Positions 1 through 13,815 of a stretch of 64,000 nucleotides of DNA are shown here, piece after piece. A model generated the notes under the pieces. That model was not told where the DNA came from and made no database searches. It was given only the letters and a program-made list of their open reading frames with translations. Source of the DNA: Talpa occidentalis (taxonomy: Eukaryota; Chordata; Mammalia; Eulipotyphla; Talpidae). The translations under genes and the position numbers were made by a program. The DNA lies in the NCBI RefSeq assembly GCF_014898055.3, contig NW_023605083.1, forward strand, positions 61,730,228-61,794,227. The letters run 5' to 3'. Position 1 is the stretch's first letter. Each line of letters opens with the position of its first letter.

Positions 1-530
1 CCTATTCCATGTGTGCCTCATTTTTCTTTTCCAGCTATGTAGACACTCTTGCTTCTGAACAGTGATATGTGAGCATAGGCATTCAGATTTAACAGGGTTC
101 ATCAAATAAAACTCATAACCAAACCTAAAGGATATTTAACAATTGGCAGGGTAAAGCTCGGGGTTACTGGGGTCAGTGAAGTTTTTCTATAAAAACTGGA
201 GGTTGTCTATGGAATATAGTCTCTAATCCTCCTGGTTACTACAAAGAAGAATCAGGTAGCCTGGTCACCCCCATCCTTATTCACACTGGAGTGGGAATGG
301 TAGATAGCCCATCAGTATCAGACGGAATAGGGAGAATGAAGAGAAAGTACTGGTTCTGATGACACGAGCAGAGGAGGTGAAGGTCAAAGTAGTTCAATTG
401 CTCAGTTACCCTCCTGTCCCCGCCCTCATCTCTGTTTTGTCATGTCACTGCTCCAATCTCTGGATGTTTCCAGCTCTCCATCTGCTGTAAGCCTGGGTCC
501 TCAGAGAAAAACTGGAAATACAATAGTTTT

Positions 531-800
531 TTTTTTTTAATTTATTTATGCATATAAGAACTGGAGTATAGGTCAGAGGTGTGGGGGTGGGGGTAAGAGG
601 ATTCACCAGAGACAGAGTGGGGAGAAGAACAGGCAGACTGACTGAAATACACTACTGAGGGGAGCAGCGGGGAAGACAGGAGAGGTCTGCTGTGCCATGT
701 GGGTAGCTCCCTGGCTGGGGATTGAATTCTTGCTACAGTGCCTGCAAATAGCTTCATAGTGCTGTGCTTAACCCTTTGTGCCACCAGGGAGGTCTGAAGC
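531..800 (-). mobile_element. tRNA-derived T+ SINE 1
   Basis: Reverse-oriented copy: the poly(T) end is at 527-538 and the head ends GCCACCAGGGAGG near 795. The short duplication ATAGTTT is at both ends. It is diverged, with B-box and A-box only partly kept. Confidence 0.9.
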
Positions 801-2711
801 ATGATAGTTTAGAGTGGGACATCTTCCCTACAAGGAGACTGAGTACCTCAAGCTCAGAAAGTAGAGTAAAGGATGGTAGCCTCCTCCTGTAGCTTCTTTT
901 AAGGGGATGGAGGAGAGCCTCCCATTTCCTGTGGGCTAGACATCCTTCATTAGGCTTTGTATGCCAGGCTAACCTGACACAGTGACTGAGCTCGTGGGAC
1001 TGGTGACCCAGAGGGCCAGCTTCTAAGGAGGTAGGCCACACTTGACTCCAGCAGACCATTGCTTTGTAGGAATATAAACCCAGGATCTCTACTTTTTCAA
1101 GAGAGTCTGGAAATCCAGCTTTTGAAGGAAATTGGTTGATGTTTAAATGTTCACAACAATATAAACACTGTGAGGGCCAAGGCAAACATGATGAGATCGT
1201 CACACAATGTGGGCTGGATTCAGTCCCTACCCCAGCCCTCCTGTCAGCCCCCACCCAGAGCCACCAATCTTTCATTTCTGCCTTCCTCAGCAAGTTTTAT
1301 TTAATTTGTAAAGCCATTAGTATTAAGGGGGTTGGGATAAGAGCTTGAAGCTAAGGGACATCTTGGGCAAATAGGTAGGGTGAGCCTGTAAGAGCCCCTT
1401 TATAATAGAAGCCAGGGCCTATGGCAAGGGGCCCTGTAAAAAAATCCATAGCCTTGGTTAGAAGCGGGACTATTTAAATCTGTTACCTACCTGGTATCAT
1501 AAATGCACCCAACAGTTCCCTGTAAGAATTAAAAACCGAAAGCTCTTTTTAAAAAAATTTACAAGGGACAACAGTGACCATGTGGATAGATCTACACGCC
1601 TCTGAATTTTAGCAGGGTAGATTTCATGGAGATTTGTGTAAGCCAATCAAGACACAGGACAGTTAGCTCCATTACTCGCAGAATTTCCACAGGAGGCAGC
1701 GTTTTTAAAACTATCAAATACCGGAATATAAGTAGTTCTGCATGGCCCCACCTTGCACCCCGACTTTAAGGATTCTAAGAATGAATCAACTAGGGGTGGG
1801 AGGGCTGACCAGAACAGGGAACTGGGGGTACCAGTTTTGGAGGGTAACTGTTTCATAGTGGGTGTTCCTCCCATACTGATGACTATTCCCCAATAAATAC
1901 CTTCTGTTTCAGTCTCACTCTTCACTTTTCTCTAGTAGAGCTGTCACATTTAGCAACTAAAAATATTGCCCAGTTTTCCACAGACATGTTATATAAAAAA
2001 TTATTTTTTGCTTATCAGCATTTCAGATTTAACTGGGCGTCCTGCATTTCATCCCTTCACATACAAGCTGCATTCACATCTGAGGCCAGAATCCACTTTG
2101 TCTAGGTCTGTGTTTCATTTCTTCTATTGTGAGTAAGAAAATACAAATGATTTTAAAACAGTAATTTTTGTAGGGAGACAGGTTATATATTGGGAGAAAA
2201 AGAATACCTTGTCAGTACATTAATGTGTTTTCAAGAAATGTTTTGTGATCCACTAGATATACTGGAAAATAAGAAATGGCTTAATTTCTTAGTGTGTTTA
2301 GGGAGGAAGACACTTGGATTTCAGAAATTAGAACATTTACCAGCTCCCTTCTACCCCTCCCCCCACTTCTTCGGCTCAACCTTTGAATAATACAGATGAA
2401 ACCAGGAGAATGTTCACCCTGGATGAGTTTAAAAATATAGCTGAAATGCTAGCCTTCAGCCAACCGGCAATCTTCTACTACTAAGTGGGCAAGATGAGCA
2501 AGGTGGGCCAGTAGCTGCAGTCAGATTGGTCCCAGCCTGTACATTTTAGTGAAGAGAGTTGTGGTGGTTGATGTATTTGTCTTACTGGTTTTTTCATTTA
2601 TCAATTTTACCAATGTGGTCTCAGAATCACATTGAGACAAGAAAGGAAATCAATTTTATATTACAGCTGCAGAGTGAAGACCAATGGAAATTCTGACTTT
2701 CTGCGTAGACC
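801..2711. other. Intronic sequence, no gene seen
   Basis: Ordinary AT-moderate intron. The open frames here, including a 179-codon one at 754-1293 on the minus strand, overlap SINE sequence or lack family features. Confidence 0.6.
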
Positions 2712-3032
2712 AAAGGTCAGCAAACAGTAGCCCCAGGGCCAAGTCTGCCTTGCAGCTGGGCTCCATGAGGCCAGGGACCAACACAAGGTTGTTACATTTT
2801 TAAATGGTCGGGAAAAGATTTTTAAAGAATATTTCATGACATGTGAAAATTACGTGAAATTCAGATTTCAGCATCTGCACCTAAAGTTTTATTAGAACAC
2901 AGCCACATCTATTCACATATAAGTTGTCCAAGGCTGTTGTTCTACAATGGCAGGGTAGAATAGTTCTAAGAGAGACCAGGTGGCATCCAACCTAAATACA
3001 TACCATCTGACTCTGTATAAGCTTCAGCAACT
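2712..3032 (-). repeat. Ancient nonautonomous hAT-type DNA transposon fossil
   Basis: It begins AAAGGTCAGCAAACAGTAG and contains GTTTTATTAGAACACAGCCAC and CTACAATGGCAGGGTAGAATAG. This is the text of the common mammalian element whose ends read GTCGGCAAAC. The similarity extends weakly to about 3032. Family name not assigned; strand is relative to the usual orientation and tentative. Confidence 0.65.
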
Positions 3033-4026
3033 CATGGTCTGGATGATACATCTTATAAAGAGGGTCCTACTTGCCATCAAGGCTTTGGGAATCTTCGCCA
3101 TAGATGTGGTCCCTGGTGCCGGCAGTCCAGCAGCCTTTTCACTCTTTCCTGGGTTACCAAGATGGGAAGCTTGTAGTTGTCAAAGAGCTCACATGTATAT
3201 TTTGCTACTGGAGAACTTTCTGTTGTATGCTCACCTAAGCCAAATGCATATTGTTTTCTTTTGAAAGCCCAGAAAGACGGATCTCTCAGTGGTAACAGTT
3301 TGACCCATCTAAAAATAAGTCATTATATTTAAAACCTTTTTTTTTTCCCCTATTGGCAGAGGGAGAGAGAGTAGAGGGAAAGCCCTGGTTATTCTCCAGA
3401 TCCTGTTTTTTTAGCCTTGGAAATTGCCAACTCCCTCCCTCTGATCTCCTGTGGGACTTTTAGGGTCAGAATGGGAGTTACATAACACAATAGCCATATT
3501 CCCTCAGTATGAGCAAGAAGTCAGTGAGGCATCTCCTGGTACTTTGATAGCCCTTCACCAAGGGTCTTCACTTCCCAGAACCCCTGGGGGGCAATGCTTC
3601 AATTAGCAAGTGCAGTGACCACCAGGTGAAAGCTGCCAATGGCCTCTGGTAGCTGAGCCCATGCTGGTTTCTCTCTGTCATCAAGTGTTTCCTTTCCTGC
3701 CCCCTTCCTTCTTTTGTTCCAACTACAATTTTGAGTCTTGTCTCTGCAAATTTCCAAAGGAACTTTGGTGTCTTAGTAAATATTTTCTAATTGCCCAAGG
3801 TTTGGGGAAGGTAGCAGAGCAATAATTGTGAAATGAGGCCAATTTGGGACTTGGGCTGGCCATGTGACCTTGCTGGGGAGAGCAACGAGTGGACACTCCT
3901 GGCTGCTCACTCTGCAGATGGATGGCTTCTGTCCTCATGGCCATACATACGCCTGACCCCGAATGTCTCCATCTGGGCTACTATGGAGCAACTGCTTGGG
4001 GAATAGGAAGTCAACCATGTAGCATA

Positions 4027-4215
4027 GGGTTTCTCAACTGTGACACTATCAACACTTTGGACCCCATAATTCTTTGCTGTGGGGAACTGTACTGTTCATT
4101 GTAAGCAGTTCCCTGGTCTATACCCATTGTTTGCCAGTAGAAGCCCCAAGTCCCCAGGTGAGAATCAAAAAGGTCTCCAGACATTTCCAAATGTCCCCTG
4201 GGGGAAAATATTTGT
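4027..4215 (+). repeat. Ancient MER-type hAT DNA transposon fossil
   Basis: The text GGTTTCTCAACTGTGACACTAT to CTCCAGACATTTCCAAATGT and CCCCTGGGGG is a familiar mammalian MER element of the Charlie group. One terminal TTCTCAA repeat is kept. Confidence 0.7.
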
Positions 4216-5229
4216 GTATACAGAGCTTTTTTTCACTAATATCTCTGTAGAGATTCATTGCAGTCAGGCCTTGGCCTACAGTTGTAACTACTCCCAGGGG
4301 GCACCATTCAACGAGGTATATTTGCTAGGGCTGTTGTCCAGCAGGTTTCAGAAAGGTGTCTTGAGGAAGGTGGATCTTTCCAAATCCCACAGAATGGCCA
4401 TATGGGCTAGTGGAGGTGCTGTCATTGGTTTGATGGGGATAAGCCACAGGAAGCAAAAGGAAATGAGTAAAGAATATAACTTCTTGTCTCTCTGCCCCAC
4501 TTCATTGTAAATTTCCAGAGAACAGGGATGACATCATTTCATTATTTCCCTTTTGCTGCCTTCCATGGTATGTTTTACATAGTGTCAAACATTTTTGGTG
4601 ACTTTAAGCAAAATTTGTTAAGGTTTTAACCTATTAGGCAAAACCTCAGCCTGTTTAGTATCTTGGGCCCCTTTGCAGACCCTATTCCCAAATGAAGTCA
4701 CTTTTTGAAGTACCAAGGATTAGGACTTCAATATGACTTTATTGGAGGTGTACAACTCAACCCAGAATAGGTATCAGGTGGCATATACATCTCATAGCAG
4801 TGGCCATTTGTTCCCTACTCTGCTTCTGGCTATGGCAACAGAAATTGTGTCCCAAGGAAAATGGCCTAGGGACCCACAAGTAGTGCTTGCCTTTTGCCAC
4901 TAATGCCTCAAGCCTCTGCCTTTTTTTCACATGCATGACTTACTGTTAGTACCCTTCAGTATCCCATAACACTCTGTCTCTAGTCAAAGCCTTTTATCTG
5001 GAAAGGTGCAGAATATTCACATTAAGGTGTGATGGAGAAAGCTTCAACATTCCCTCCCCCAAAAGCCAGTTAAAAACAGAGGGCAAAACTGTAAACTACT
5101 GTAATCACATGAGTTCAGACTGGCAACTCAGCCACTACCTTTTTTTTTTTTTTTTGGTTTTGTTCAGGACCCTGGCCTGTCCACCTACTCACCATCAATA
5201 ATGAGCAAAATATTCCTCCTGTATTCATG

Positions 5230-5375
5230 GCTATTTAGAGCTTCCAGAATTCTTTCACTTCCATTATCTTGTTGGGACATCTGTGAGCGGACAAGTATCA
5301 TTTTCTGCATTTTATTTCAGAGAAAACAGAAGCTCTGCAGAATGATTTGTCCAAGCTCATGTTGGGATACATCAT
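5230..5375 (-). repeat. MIR SINE fragment (diverged)
   Basis: TTTCACTTCCATTATCTTG, ATCATTTTCTGCATTTTATT and GAAGCTCTGCAGAATGATTTG loosely follow reverse MIR. Confidence 0.4.
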
Positions 5376-6424
5376 CTGTGTCTCTACCCCAGCTCTTTTC
5401 AATAGCCCCAGCATGCCTGCCTGTTGTACCCCCATTTCTCCTGTTGCCCCCCCCATTTCTCCTTCGTGTCTCACAGAGTGGTCCATGTAGCTCAAGCCCC
5501 AGAGATCCACTGATCCCCTTGCTCTCTATAGGGTCTAATTCCAGCCCTCCTATGCTCCCCAAGAGGTCAAAAGGTAGCCTAGACATTGTGAGAGTGATTG
5601 AAGTGTGGGAATTCTTTGTTATAAGTTTTAGACCAAAGTTGTAGCATGGGCAAAGGCACAAGGTTTGTGATGAAACAGAACAGCCTCAGGAAGTGACAAG
5701 GAGTTGAATGTGGCTGTAGCACACTGAGAAATAAGGCTTGAAGAACAGGGGACACTGGATGACGGAAGGCCAAGTGTGCCAGGAAGGGGCACTACGAGGT
5801 CCCATGGGTGGCAGGAGTCACTGAGGGTCTGTGGTTTATCAGAGACTGCTCTAGTGGCAGAGTGGAGGGGAGATGAGGCAGAGGGCACTCCAGGTCCCTG
5901 TGCCAGGCCCTGTTGCTGCCAGTGCGGGTACATTCCTGAAGGCCATCCATTCCTTCTGTGCAGGGTCACCTTTAGCTTTATCATCACTCAAATCATTCAC
6001 TTTGTACTGAAACCCTGAAGAAGCATCTTAACCAAGTTCAGCTGAAAGCTTTCGAGCCGATGGAAACCAATTTAGAGTTGGAATGTGGAGGCTATTTCTG
6101 GACATTGTGACATCCTGTTCAACTTTCAGAGGAGCCTGGGAATAAAGGGGTGACTCAGTCTGTGAGCTTATTTTTAGGGGAAGCTGAGAATTCAGTCTGG
6201 AGCCTGTCAGAGTCCCCAATGCCTGTCAGTGAAGAGTGTGCAGTTGGTGAGGAGATGGCTGGACAGAAATGCTGTATTTACCATCTGCTGGTGGTTATCC
6301 AGCACCTCCTACATACTCGTGTGAGGCTTATTGATTTGAAAAGATGGAAATGAACGTAAACAAATCTCAGGGCATTTACATTTGAGAACTGACTTTAGGA
6401 GTAAAGAACTAATATCCTAGGAAC

Positions 6425-6650
6425 TCGTAATTACTGGGCACTTAGTATATGGTTCACATAATGGTAAGCGCTTTGCACAAATATGACATCAATCTAATCA
6501 CTCTGCTAGAGATATGGCATTGTCATCACTGTTTTAATAGATGAGGAAATGTTACACTAAGGAGGTTAAACTCATGTAGGCCCAGGTAGCTGAGTCCACA
6601 TTTGAACTGAGATACAGTTTCAAAGTCTGTACAAGTGACCACTCTGGGTT
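6425..6650 (-). repeat. MIR SINE
   Basis: GGGCACTTAGTATATGGTTC, AAGCGCTTTGCACA and ATAGATGAGGAAATG in this order are the reverse-orientation MIR text. Confidence 0.75.
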
Positions 6651-7045
6651 GAGTAAATAAATGGCTCATGTACTTCTATGCTTTGATTCTATGTATCACT
6701 GATTGATCATTGAATTAATTCCTGCTTTTCTCATATTTGGCCTCGGGATCCTTCATAACATAGTACTCTTGGTAGTGATGATAACCAACTAAACATCATT
6801 ATTGATAGTACTTGAAATAAAGTCTATCTGTCATCTTAGTTTTATCTTTGTATTTGCTCAAAATGGAGCCTATTAAGTGTGAAGAATTTTGTTGTTGCTT
6901 TTAATTTCTACAAATCTATTTATAATCTTTTACTTCTAAGCACTTACAAGAAGTGGAGAATTCACACAGTTTACATTTACGTCAGTGGGGCCTTTGTATT
7001 CTTTAATAGGGGATCCGAATTGCCTTGGAGGAAGAGTGACATTTT

Positions 7046-7296
7046 ATTTTTTTAATTATGCATATAAGAACTGGGGTATAGGACAGAGGTGCAGGGGGTG
7101 AGAGGATTCACCAGTGGGGAGCAGAGCTGGCGGATCTACTGAAATACACTGCTGAGGGGAGCAGCGAGTGAGACAACAGAGGTCTGCTGCGCCATGTGGT
7201 AGCTCCCTGGCCGGCCAGGATCAAAACTCATGCTGCAGAGGCTGTGGATAGCTTTACAGAGCTGAGACTTAACCCCTTGTGCCACCAGGGAGGTCT
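7046..7296 (-). mobile_element. tRNA-derived T+ SINE 2
   Basis: Reverse-oriented. The imperfect duplication GAGTGACATTTTA / GAATGACATTTTA lies at 7034-7045 and about 7299-7311. The head GTGCCACCAGGGAGG is at 7280-7294. Confidence 0.92.
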
Positions 7297-8166
7297 GAGA
7301 ATGACATTTTAGAATTCAAAATCATGATGCGAACAATTGACTTATGATTGGTGTTTGTGGTGATGAATAGGAGATGGAGAATGAACCTTAAGAATGCCAG
7401 TTATTTTAGCAGCAAAGCTTTCAGGTAGAACAGTACAGCTGATTACAGGGGGATCACGAGGTGGGGTGAGGGGTGTAATGGGCAGGCTAAGAAAGGAAGA
7501 TGATGGGACAGACTCTGGGGGAACTTGCTGTGTTTTAGTTGCTGTGAAAAATATCAGCCCAGAAGACTAACCTGTTGTCCTAAAATATAGCGCCATGGGG
7601 ACTGGAGGTCTCAATGGAGAGAAAGGCACTCTTTAAAAGCAAGCTCTAATCAGGAGAAGGGAAGGGAATCTGCAGGATGATGATGATGAAGGAAGGACCT
7701 AGTACCCAGCTAAGCATGAAGAGATAGCTAGCAGTCTGTCCAAGAAGTCCATGGTCAAGGGCTAAAATGGAAACATTAAGAAATGGTAATAGAAATGTAC
7801 TGCTTAGAAACTTGGAGATTGCCATGATTTCTTCAAGATTCCGGATCATTGTGCTGAACCAGGGTCGACTAGCTGAACAGGTTGAACAACTTAAATAGAT
7901 GGGAGATAGCACATGTGAATTGACAACACAGGGTCTGCTCAATAAAAATAAAATCCTTTTGCTTTAGAAGAAAAAAAGAAAAAGAAAACTAAAGTCAGTG
8001 CCCTCCAGAGGCTGCCAGTAGGATCCTCAGGCACAGGTCTAGACTTTAGGGCCAGCATTCCAGGTGCTGGGACTAGGATGGGTAAGTAAAACAAGACTCA
8101 ACTGAAATATGGTAGTCAGAACTGATGCCAGAATTCAGGACAGAGCTGGAATCAAAATGCTATTGG

Positions 8167-8447
8167 TGGGCCTCTCTGGTGGTTCAGGGGTTAAGTCTCA
8201 GCACTATCAAGCTATTGCCAGCCGCTATGGCATGAGTTCAGTACCCGGACAGGGAGCTAACCCACATGGCGCAGCAGACCTCTCCTGTCTTGCCCACTGT
8301 TCCCCTCAGCAGTGTATTTCAGTAGGTCCACCTGTTCTACACCTCACTCTGTCTCTGGTGAATCCTTCTATCCCCCTCACCCCCACACCTCTGGCCTACA
8401 CCCCAGTTCTTGTATGCATAAATAAAAATAAATCATTTTTATGAAAA
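8167..8447 (+). mobile_element. tRNA-derived T+ SINE 3
   Basis: The head GGGCCTCTCTGGTGG is at 8168 and the tail ATAAATAAAAATAAATC is near 8420. The flanking duplication is (A)TGCTATTG, with one mismatch in a longer window. This is an older, diverged copy. Confidence 0.92.
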
Positions 8448-9776
8448 AAGTGCTATTGCTCAGGCTGGATCCCCTCCCTCTGATTGCATCTTACTGTGCC
8501 TTATTTATGGTGTATAATGCAAGCTCAGGAGCCCTCAAAATCATTTGAATCCAAGCTTGAAGGAAGAGGACTGGAGTCAGCTTTACCTTTCCCCTGAAGT
8601 GCTGGTGGTTTGCCAAGCAGAGATCAGAGACCTGGAAGACTTCACAGAGCTCTGTAGTTAGACATCCTGTCCAGTCCTCTCTTGATGTGGGTTCTGAGGG
8701 AAATACGGTGTGCCTATGGGCTTTATGGAAAGGGCACTGAAGCCATAAAGGCAACTTAGTGACAGTAAGAAGAGGCAGGCACCACAGGCCACAGGCCTAA
8801 TATCTCATCTCTCACCGTGTTCTCCCTCCCCAGTAGACACTGGGAAGAAGAGATGGAGACAGCAGCCTGGAATTTGTAGTGTCTGTGTTTGATGGGCAGG
8901 CACTCTTGGGAATTGAGAAGGTAATGAGATTAACAGAAATCTAAATAAAGACAATGGCCGTAAATATGCTCCTTGGAATTTGGAAGACCTGGGACTGTGT
9001 TTCTGGCCAGGACCGTTAGAGTCCAGAGAAAATCAAACACTGTCACCTTGCAGCTTTTCTGGCCACCTGGAAACCCCACCTTTTCCAAGGCAGCTCCAGA
9101 GAAAGAACTCCCACCCCTGCTTTGACAGCTGAATTGGATGGCTGAGTTGTGGCATGACTGTTGCCAGAACCACTTGGATTGTTTCCCCAAGAGGCTGAAG
9201 GATACAGCCAAGTTTCCTGCTTTACCCTGAGTGAAGCAGAAATCTTCACCTGCCTGAATGTTGTTGTTCTGTGTCACCTCCTCACTGGAGAAACTTCATT
9301 AGCACCTCCCGCAGTTTCTTTCATGCAACGGAGCGTGGCACCAAGGAAATGAGATAGTCAGCATGGTGTCGCTGCGGCTCACAAGTAGTATCATCTATTT
9401 TGATTATGTTTTAAAATTCAGTTTACATACGATTTCCGTTCAGTTAATTAACTCCAAGCCATAATATCAATCTGGATTCGATGACTCTGATGTCAATAGG
9501 TTCTTGTCCAAAATTATATGTACATGCCCAACAGAAGTCTATCTCTCTAATGTGGAAATCATAGAACTTGGTTGTCTTCCCCATAGTGTTCAACAGTCAT
9601 TATTTATGCAGTGGTAATTAAATCAAGTCATTATCATCTGACTTTTTTTTGTAGTTGAAGCAATTTTTCAATTTCCTGCCTTTCTTGCATTACTTCCAGG
9701 ACACATTTTCCTGGTTAGCTGACAAATCAGATGGCAAAGCAAAGGGAACTGGCAGTGTTCAAAATCCTGTGGATTT

Positions 9777-10049
9777 TGGGCCTCCTCTGGTAGCGCAGGC
9801 GGTTGAGCTCAGCTCTGTGAAGCTGTCCATGGCCTCTGCAGTGTTGGTTTGATCCCAGCGGCTGGCGAGAGTCCCGCATGGTGCGGCAGACCTCTCCTGT
9901 CTTGCCCGCTGCTCCCCTCAGCAGTGTATTTCTTCAGTCTCCCTCTTCTGTTCCCCACTCTGTCTCTGGTGAATCCTCTCACCCTCCTGCGCCTCTGGCC
10001 TGTACCCCAGTTCCTGTATAAATAAATAAATAAATAAATCTTTAAAAAA
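9777..10049 (+). mobile_element. tRNA-derived T+ SINE 4
   Basis: A perfect 15-bp duplication AAATCCTGTGGATTT lies at 9762-9776 and 10050-10064. The A-box-like GTAGCGCAGGCGGTTGAG and the tail (AAAT)n-CTTT-A(n) are clear. Confidence 0.96.
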
Positions 10050-11589
10050 AAATCCTGTGGATTTTTACCCAGATCATAATTGGTTGATATTTTTCCTTTA
10101 GATTTTCCAGAACAAAGGATCTCAATAAATATTTTTAAATGTTAAATTATTTTAATGTCTTTTAAAAATGCCCTTAATCTCAACACCAAACATAATTGAG
10201 GGATTTATTCATGGATTTTGTGTAGTTGCGACTAATCTCCAGCTAACTTTTACTTTCATTTAACACTTTCATGAATATTTCTCACATTGTTATAAGCTTC
10301 TCATAAGTATAATTTTAACTGGTTATAATTTTAATTGGTTAATTAGGAGTATATTTGGCTTTCAGTTACAGAAAACCAGAGAAACAATGGTGTGAGGTTT
10401 TTGGTGTTTTTTTTTTTTTCCCATTTCATGGAAGAGTAAATTGGGGCAGTTGCAGAGGCTCTTGGGATAAGGTTCTGCTCACTGAGGGCACAGGCATGCT
10501 GGATGTTCTGCCCTTCTCAGGGACAGCCACGAGCCTTCCCAGAGGAGCAGGAAGAAGGGGACTAAGTTACATCATCACCCTAGTTCAAGATCTAGGAAGG
10601 TGAGTTTGATAACTTTCCAAATGCTGCAGTGGAGGAATGTGAGTTTCTAAGAATTAAGTTTTGGTCAGAATTAGAATTGCCATGTCAAAGAACAGTTAAT
10701 TATTTTTTCCCTAAATTCCAGTTTGATCGCTAACCTGATAAGCAACAGGATTTAAAAGCCTGTGCTCCCATAACAGTCCTCTAATTTGTCTCTGTAAGCA
10801 CAAAGGCACAAGTAGCCATGAAATCAGCATTAAAACCCAAACCAGTGGAGACCAATTTTGAGAAGGCAGCAGTCGACCAAAAGATAAGGAAAAATTCTTT
10901 GACATTTAGAGATGGTCCAGTTTGGAATGAACACCTTGCCAGGAGAGTGAGCAAGTTGTCCCCAGATGCAGAGACTGAATAGTTGGTGTGTGGTGGAAGA
11001 GGCAGTTTTTGCATCTGGTGAAGCAGACCAGGTAATCGCTGACATCTATCCATTTCCATGATTTTAAAATAAGGAAACATTGTTAGAATACTTCCCCAAG
11101 TTCTCAGGGCACCATCCATGCCGTGGAATCTTGCGCCAGTATTGTTTAAGTCAGATATATGATCTGAAATGTCTCTGGGCAGAGAGCTTGCATGGCACAG
11201 TAGAACTCACCTCTTAGGCTGCCTCCAGTGCCTTGGGAAAGCTCGGCCTGGGGTTTAAGGCCAGCCACATCCTGGGTTAGGCCTGGAAACTACATCAAAG
11301 ATATACACCCTTTTCCATACTACCTGCTAGCATGACTCTATTATTTTTCCTGATGTAAGGTTTTCCCTTTTATGCCAACAAAATGTGCATGTTCCTCATG
11401 TAGAGTACAACAGGGACTCTGTGCTTGATATCACTCAATTATAAAACAAAGAGAAATACAAAACCATTGTCCCTTTGATTTATATGCAAAAATGCCCAGA
11501 CCAAAACCAAAAGTTTCACTAATGAAAATCATTTTATGTGAACAATGTAAAACTGTCAAGTGTCATCAATAAACGAGTGAGTCCAACTT

Positions 11590-12630
11590 TTTATAATTTA
11601 GTCAACAAATATTTTTTCAACATCTTCTCTGGGGTAGACACATTGGTGGGTACCAAGAGTGTCACAGGAAATGTAACACAGTCTCTGCCCTCATGGAGAT
11701 TTCATTGTAAAGGGATGGGACAATTTTAGAATGGACAGCGAATATCTATTGTATCATCCATGTTCATAGTATAGGAGCTTGGAAGTATAGGGGAGGACAC
11801 TGCTACAAGGCAGCCTTTTAATAATGTGATATTTGAGCTGTGACACAAAACCAGTGAGTGGTTCTTTTGGATATCTGGGAGAACCACACTCTTGGCAGAA
11901 GGCACTGCAAGGGCTTTGGCTCTGAGTTGAGAGTACACTTGGTGTGTTCAGGAAGCAACAGGAAAGCCATTGTGGCAGGAGTGGGGTGGGTGAGAGTAAC
12001 AGAGATGGCACCAGAGATGTGGTAGCCAGAGCCAGATTATCAGTCGTCTAGATACTGGAGCAGAAGTCATTTACTTCAGGTGAGCTGAAATCTGCTGGAA
12101 GTTTTAGAGCACAATATAACCTATTTTTAAAAATGGTTTATTTTATCTGCTATGATGAAATAACTTGGTGAGGGTCAGGTAAGTGTCGATGCTGGGAGGC
12201 CACTTGGGAGGATGTGGTAATTCAGGAGACAGATGAAACCAATGCACCAAGATAGTTCTAGAGAAAATGGTGAATGAAGTAGGTGTTGATGGTACAGAAC
12301 AGGGCATTTCCTCATTGAGAAGTAGAATGCAAGAGAAAGAAAGAAGTCAAGGGCTCTCCAAGAACCTTGGGTCAAACCCTAGGTTAGAGTTTCACTTTAG
12401 TGAGATGGAGATGACTATGGGAAGGGAAAATGTGGAGGGAAAATATGCAGTCAATCTTAAAAATATTGGAAATGCGTATTTGATACCCAAGGGGAAATGT
12501 GGAGTAGGTGGTTGGGTGAATGAGTCTGGAGTTTAAAAAAGAGGTCAGGGGTAGTGTGTAAAGAGAGAAATGAAGATAGGAAGTGGATAAGAGGCAATGA
12601 AAGGGTGATGAGATCAAAAGAGTATAGAGT
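11590..12630 (-). repeat. L2 LINE 3' region plus adjoining ancient repeat
   Basis: GTCAACAAATATTTTTTCAAC, CTCTGCCCTCATGGAGATTTC and 'GGCAGAAGGCACTGCAAGGGC' are reverse-orientation L2 3' text. From about 12180 to 12630 it continues with phrases such as GGTGGTTGGGTGAATGAGTC that I recognise as ancient interspersed repeat without a firm family name. Confidence 0.6.
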
Positions 12631-13684
12631 ATTATGCATTATTTGTTTTTATAAACTAGATTCCTTTTTATAAACAGAATCATATTTCTAATACACAAGG
12701 GAAAGTGACTATGTTAAACATATAAATGTTTACATATGAAACTTCCTGTGTGCTAGTAATAAGTATCTACTGGTGTTGTGTAGTAGTAATAATTATCAAC
12801 AAAAATGTTTATGTTGCATTTTCTTAAAGCAAGTCGAGGTATATCTGGATAAACCCCAGGGTAGCTGGCTGACTGGTAGGGATCTGGGTGGAAGCCACAT
12901 GGGAACTAGGGGTCACTGGCCCACTTCCCAGGGCTGAATTTGAATACGCAGCTGGTGCTCATTGGCCGAGGGAGCGATAGTTTTGGTCACCGTAAAAGCA
13001 CTAGTGATCAGTGGAACGTCTGGTCAGAGGGGCAGGGACTGCTGACAGGGAGAGGGCAGCTGCCCACCTAGAGCTAGCATCTGAACGATCAAGGAAAAAG
13101 AAGCTGATAAGAGTTGAGGACAGCCAGCAATGGGGAACTCCTGTCTCAGCCTGGAACAGGGTAAGAGGCCTGGTACTAGACAGAACCATGGAGGGGGAAC
13201 AGCAGGGAAAACTGGTCATTCCTCCTGCCTTGTCAAGTCTGGATTTGGGGACCAGGATTGTTTACGGAATCTAATAGGCAGCAAAAGTCACTTAGACAAA
13301 AGGGAAGAACTTCACAACAACTTTTCCCACTGTGGTCTTCACTGACTCATGTATTGGGTAGCAGTGAGCCTGAGGGTGGGGGCGCTGATAGGTCCAGCTG
13401 CAGGATCTGGGAAAGGCAGGGCAGAGGAAGTGAGGAGGGTGGACGAGTAACAGCTGCTGTCTTCCTCTGCACAGATGGAAGCCCTAAATACCAGCACACC
13501 ATTTATTTCATCTGTGGCAAAATCCATGTTTGTTTCATCCAAGGCCCATTGTCTGTATTTAACATAAAGCTGGACAGGGTGAGGGGAAACCACAGGTCCT
13601 CCTCTTGGCTTGCCAGCTCTGTTCTTGCCTAAGGCAGGTGCATGTGACCTGTTAGAGCTGAGAAGCAGATGACTGTACTGGGTG

Positions 13685-13815
13685 AGTCCTGTTTCTAATC
13701 CAGCAGCATCATGGCCTTGTCACAAGACCTTCCATGTTTGAGTCTCCTCATCCTCGATAAAGAAATGGCAATACTTCTCTCAGTAGCGTGGGATGCGAGA
13801 TAAGGAAGTGCTTGG
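13685..13815 (+). repeat. MIR SINE fragment (diverged)
   Basis: GCCTTGTCACAAGACCTTCC followed by TCTCCTCATCCTCGATAAAG and AAATGGCAATACTT follow the sense MIR order. Confidence 0.45.

Larger units (their letters stand above)
3033..7045. other. Intronic sequence with scattered fossils
   Basis: Apart from the MER element at 4027, a repeat fragment near 4660-4770, MIR pieces near 5230 and 6425 and an 18-bp T run near 5140, I see nothing functional. The 147-codon frame at 5201 is without recognisable domains. Confidence 0.6.

Noticed and set aside
754..1293. 179-codon open frame, minus strand
   Set aside because: It overlaps SINE 1 at one end, has no domain or splice context, and its composition is typical of chance frames in intron.
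4079..4510. 143-codon open frame, plus strand
   Set aside because: Its start lies within a MER transposon fossil and the rest shows no family resemblance.
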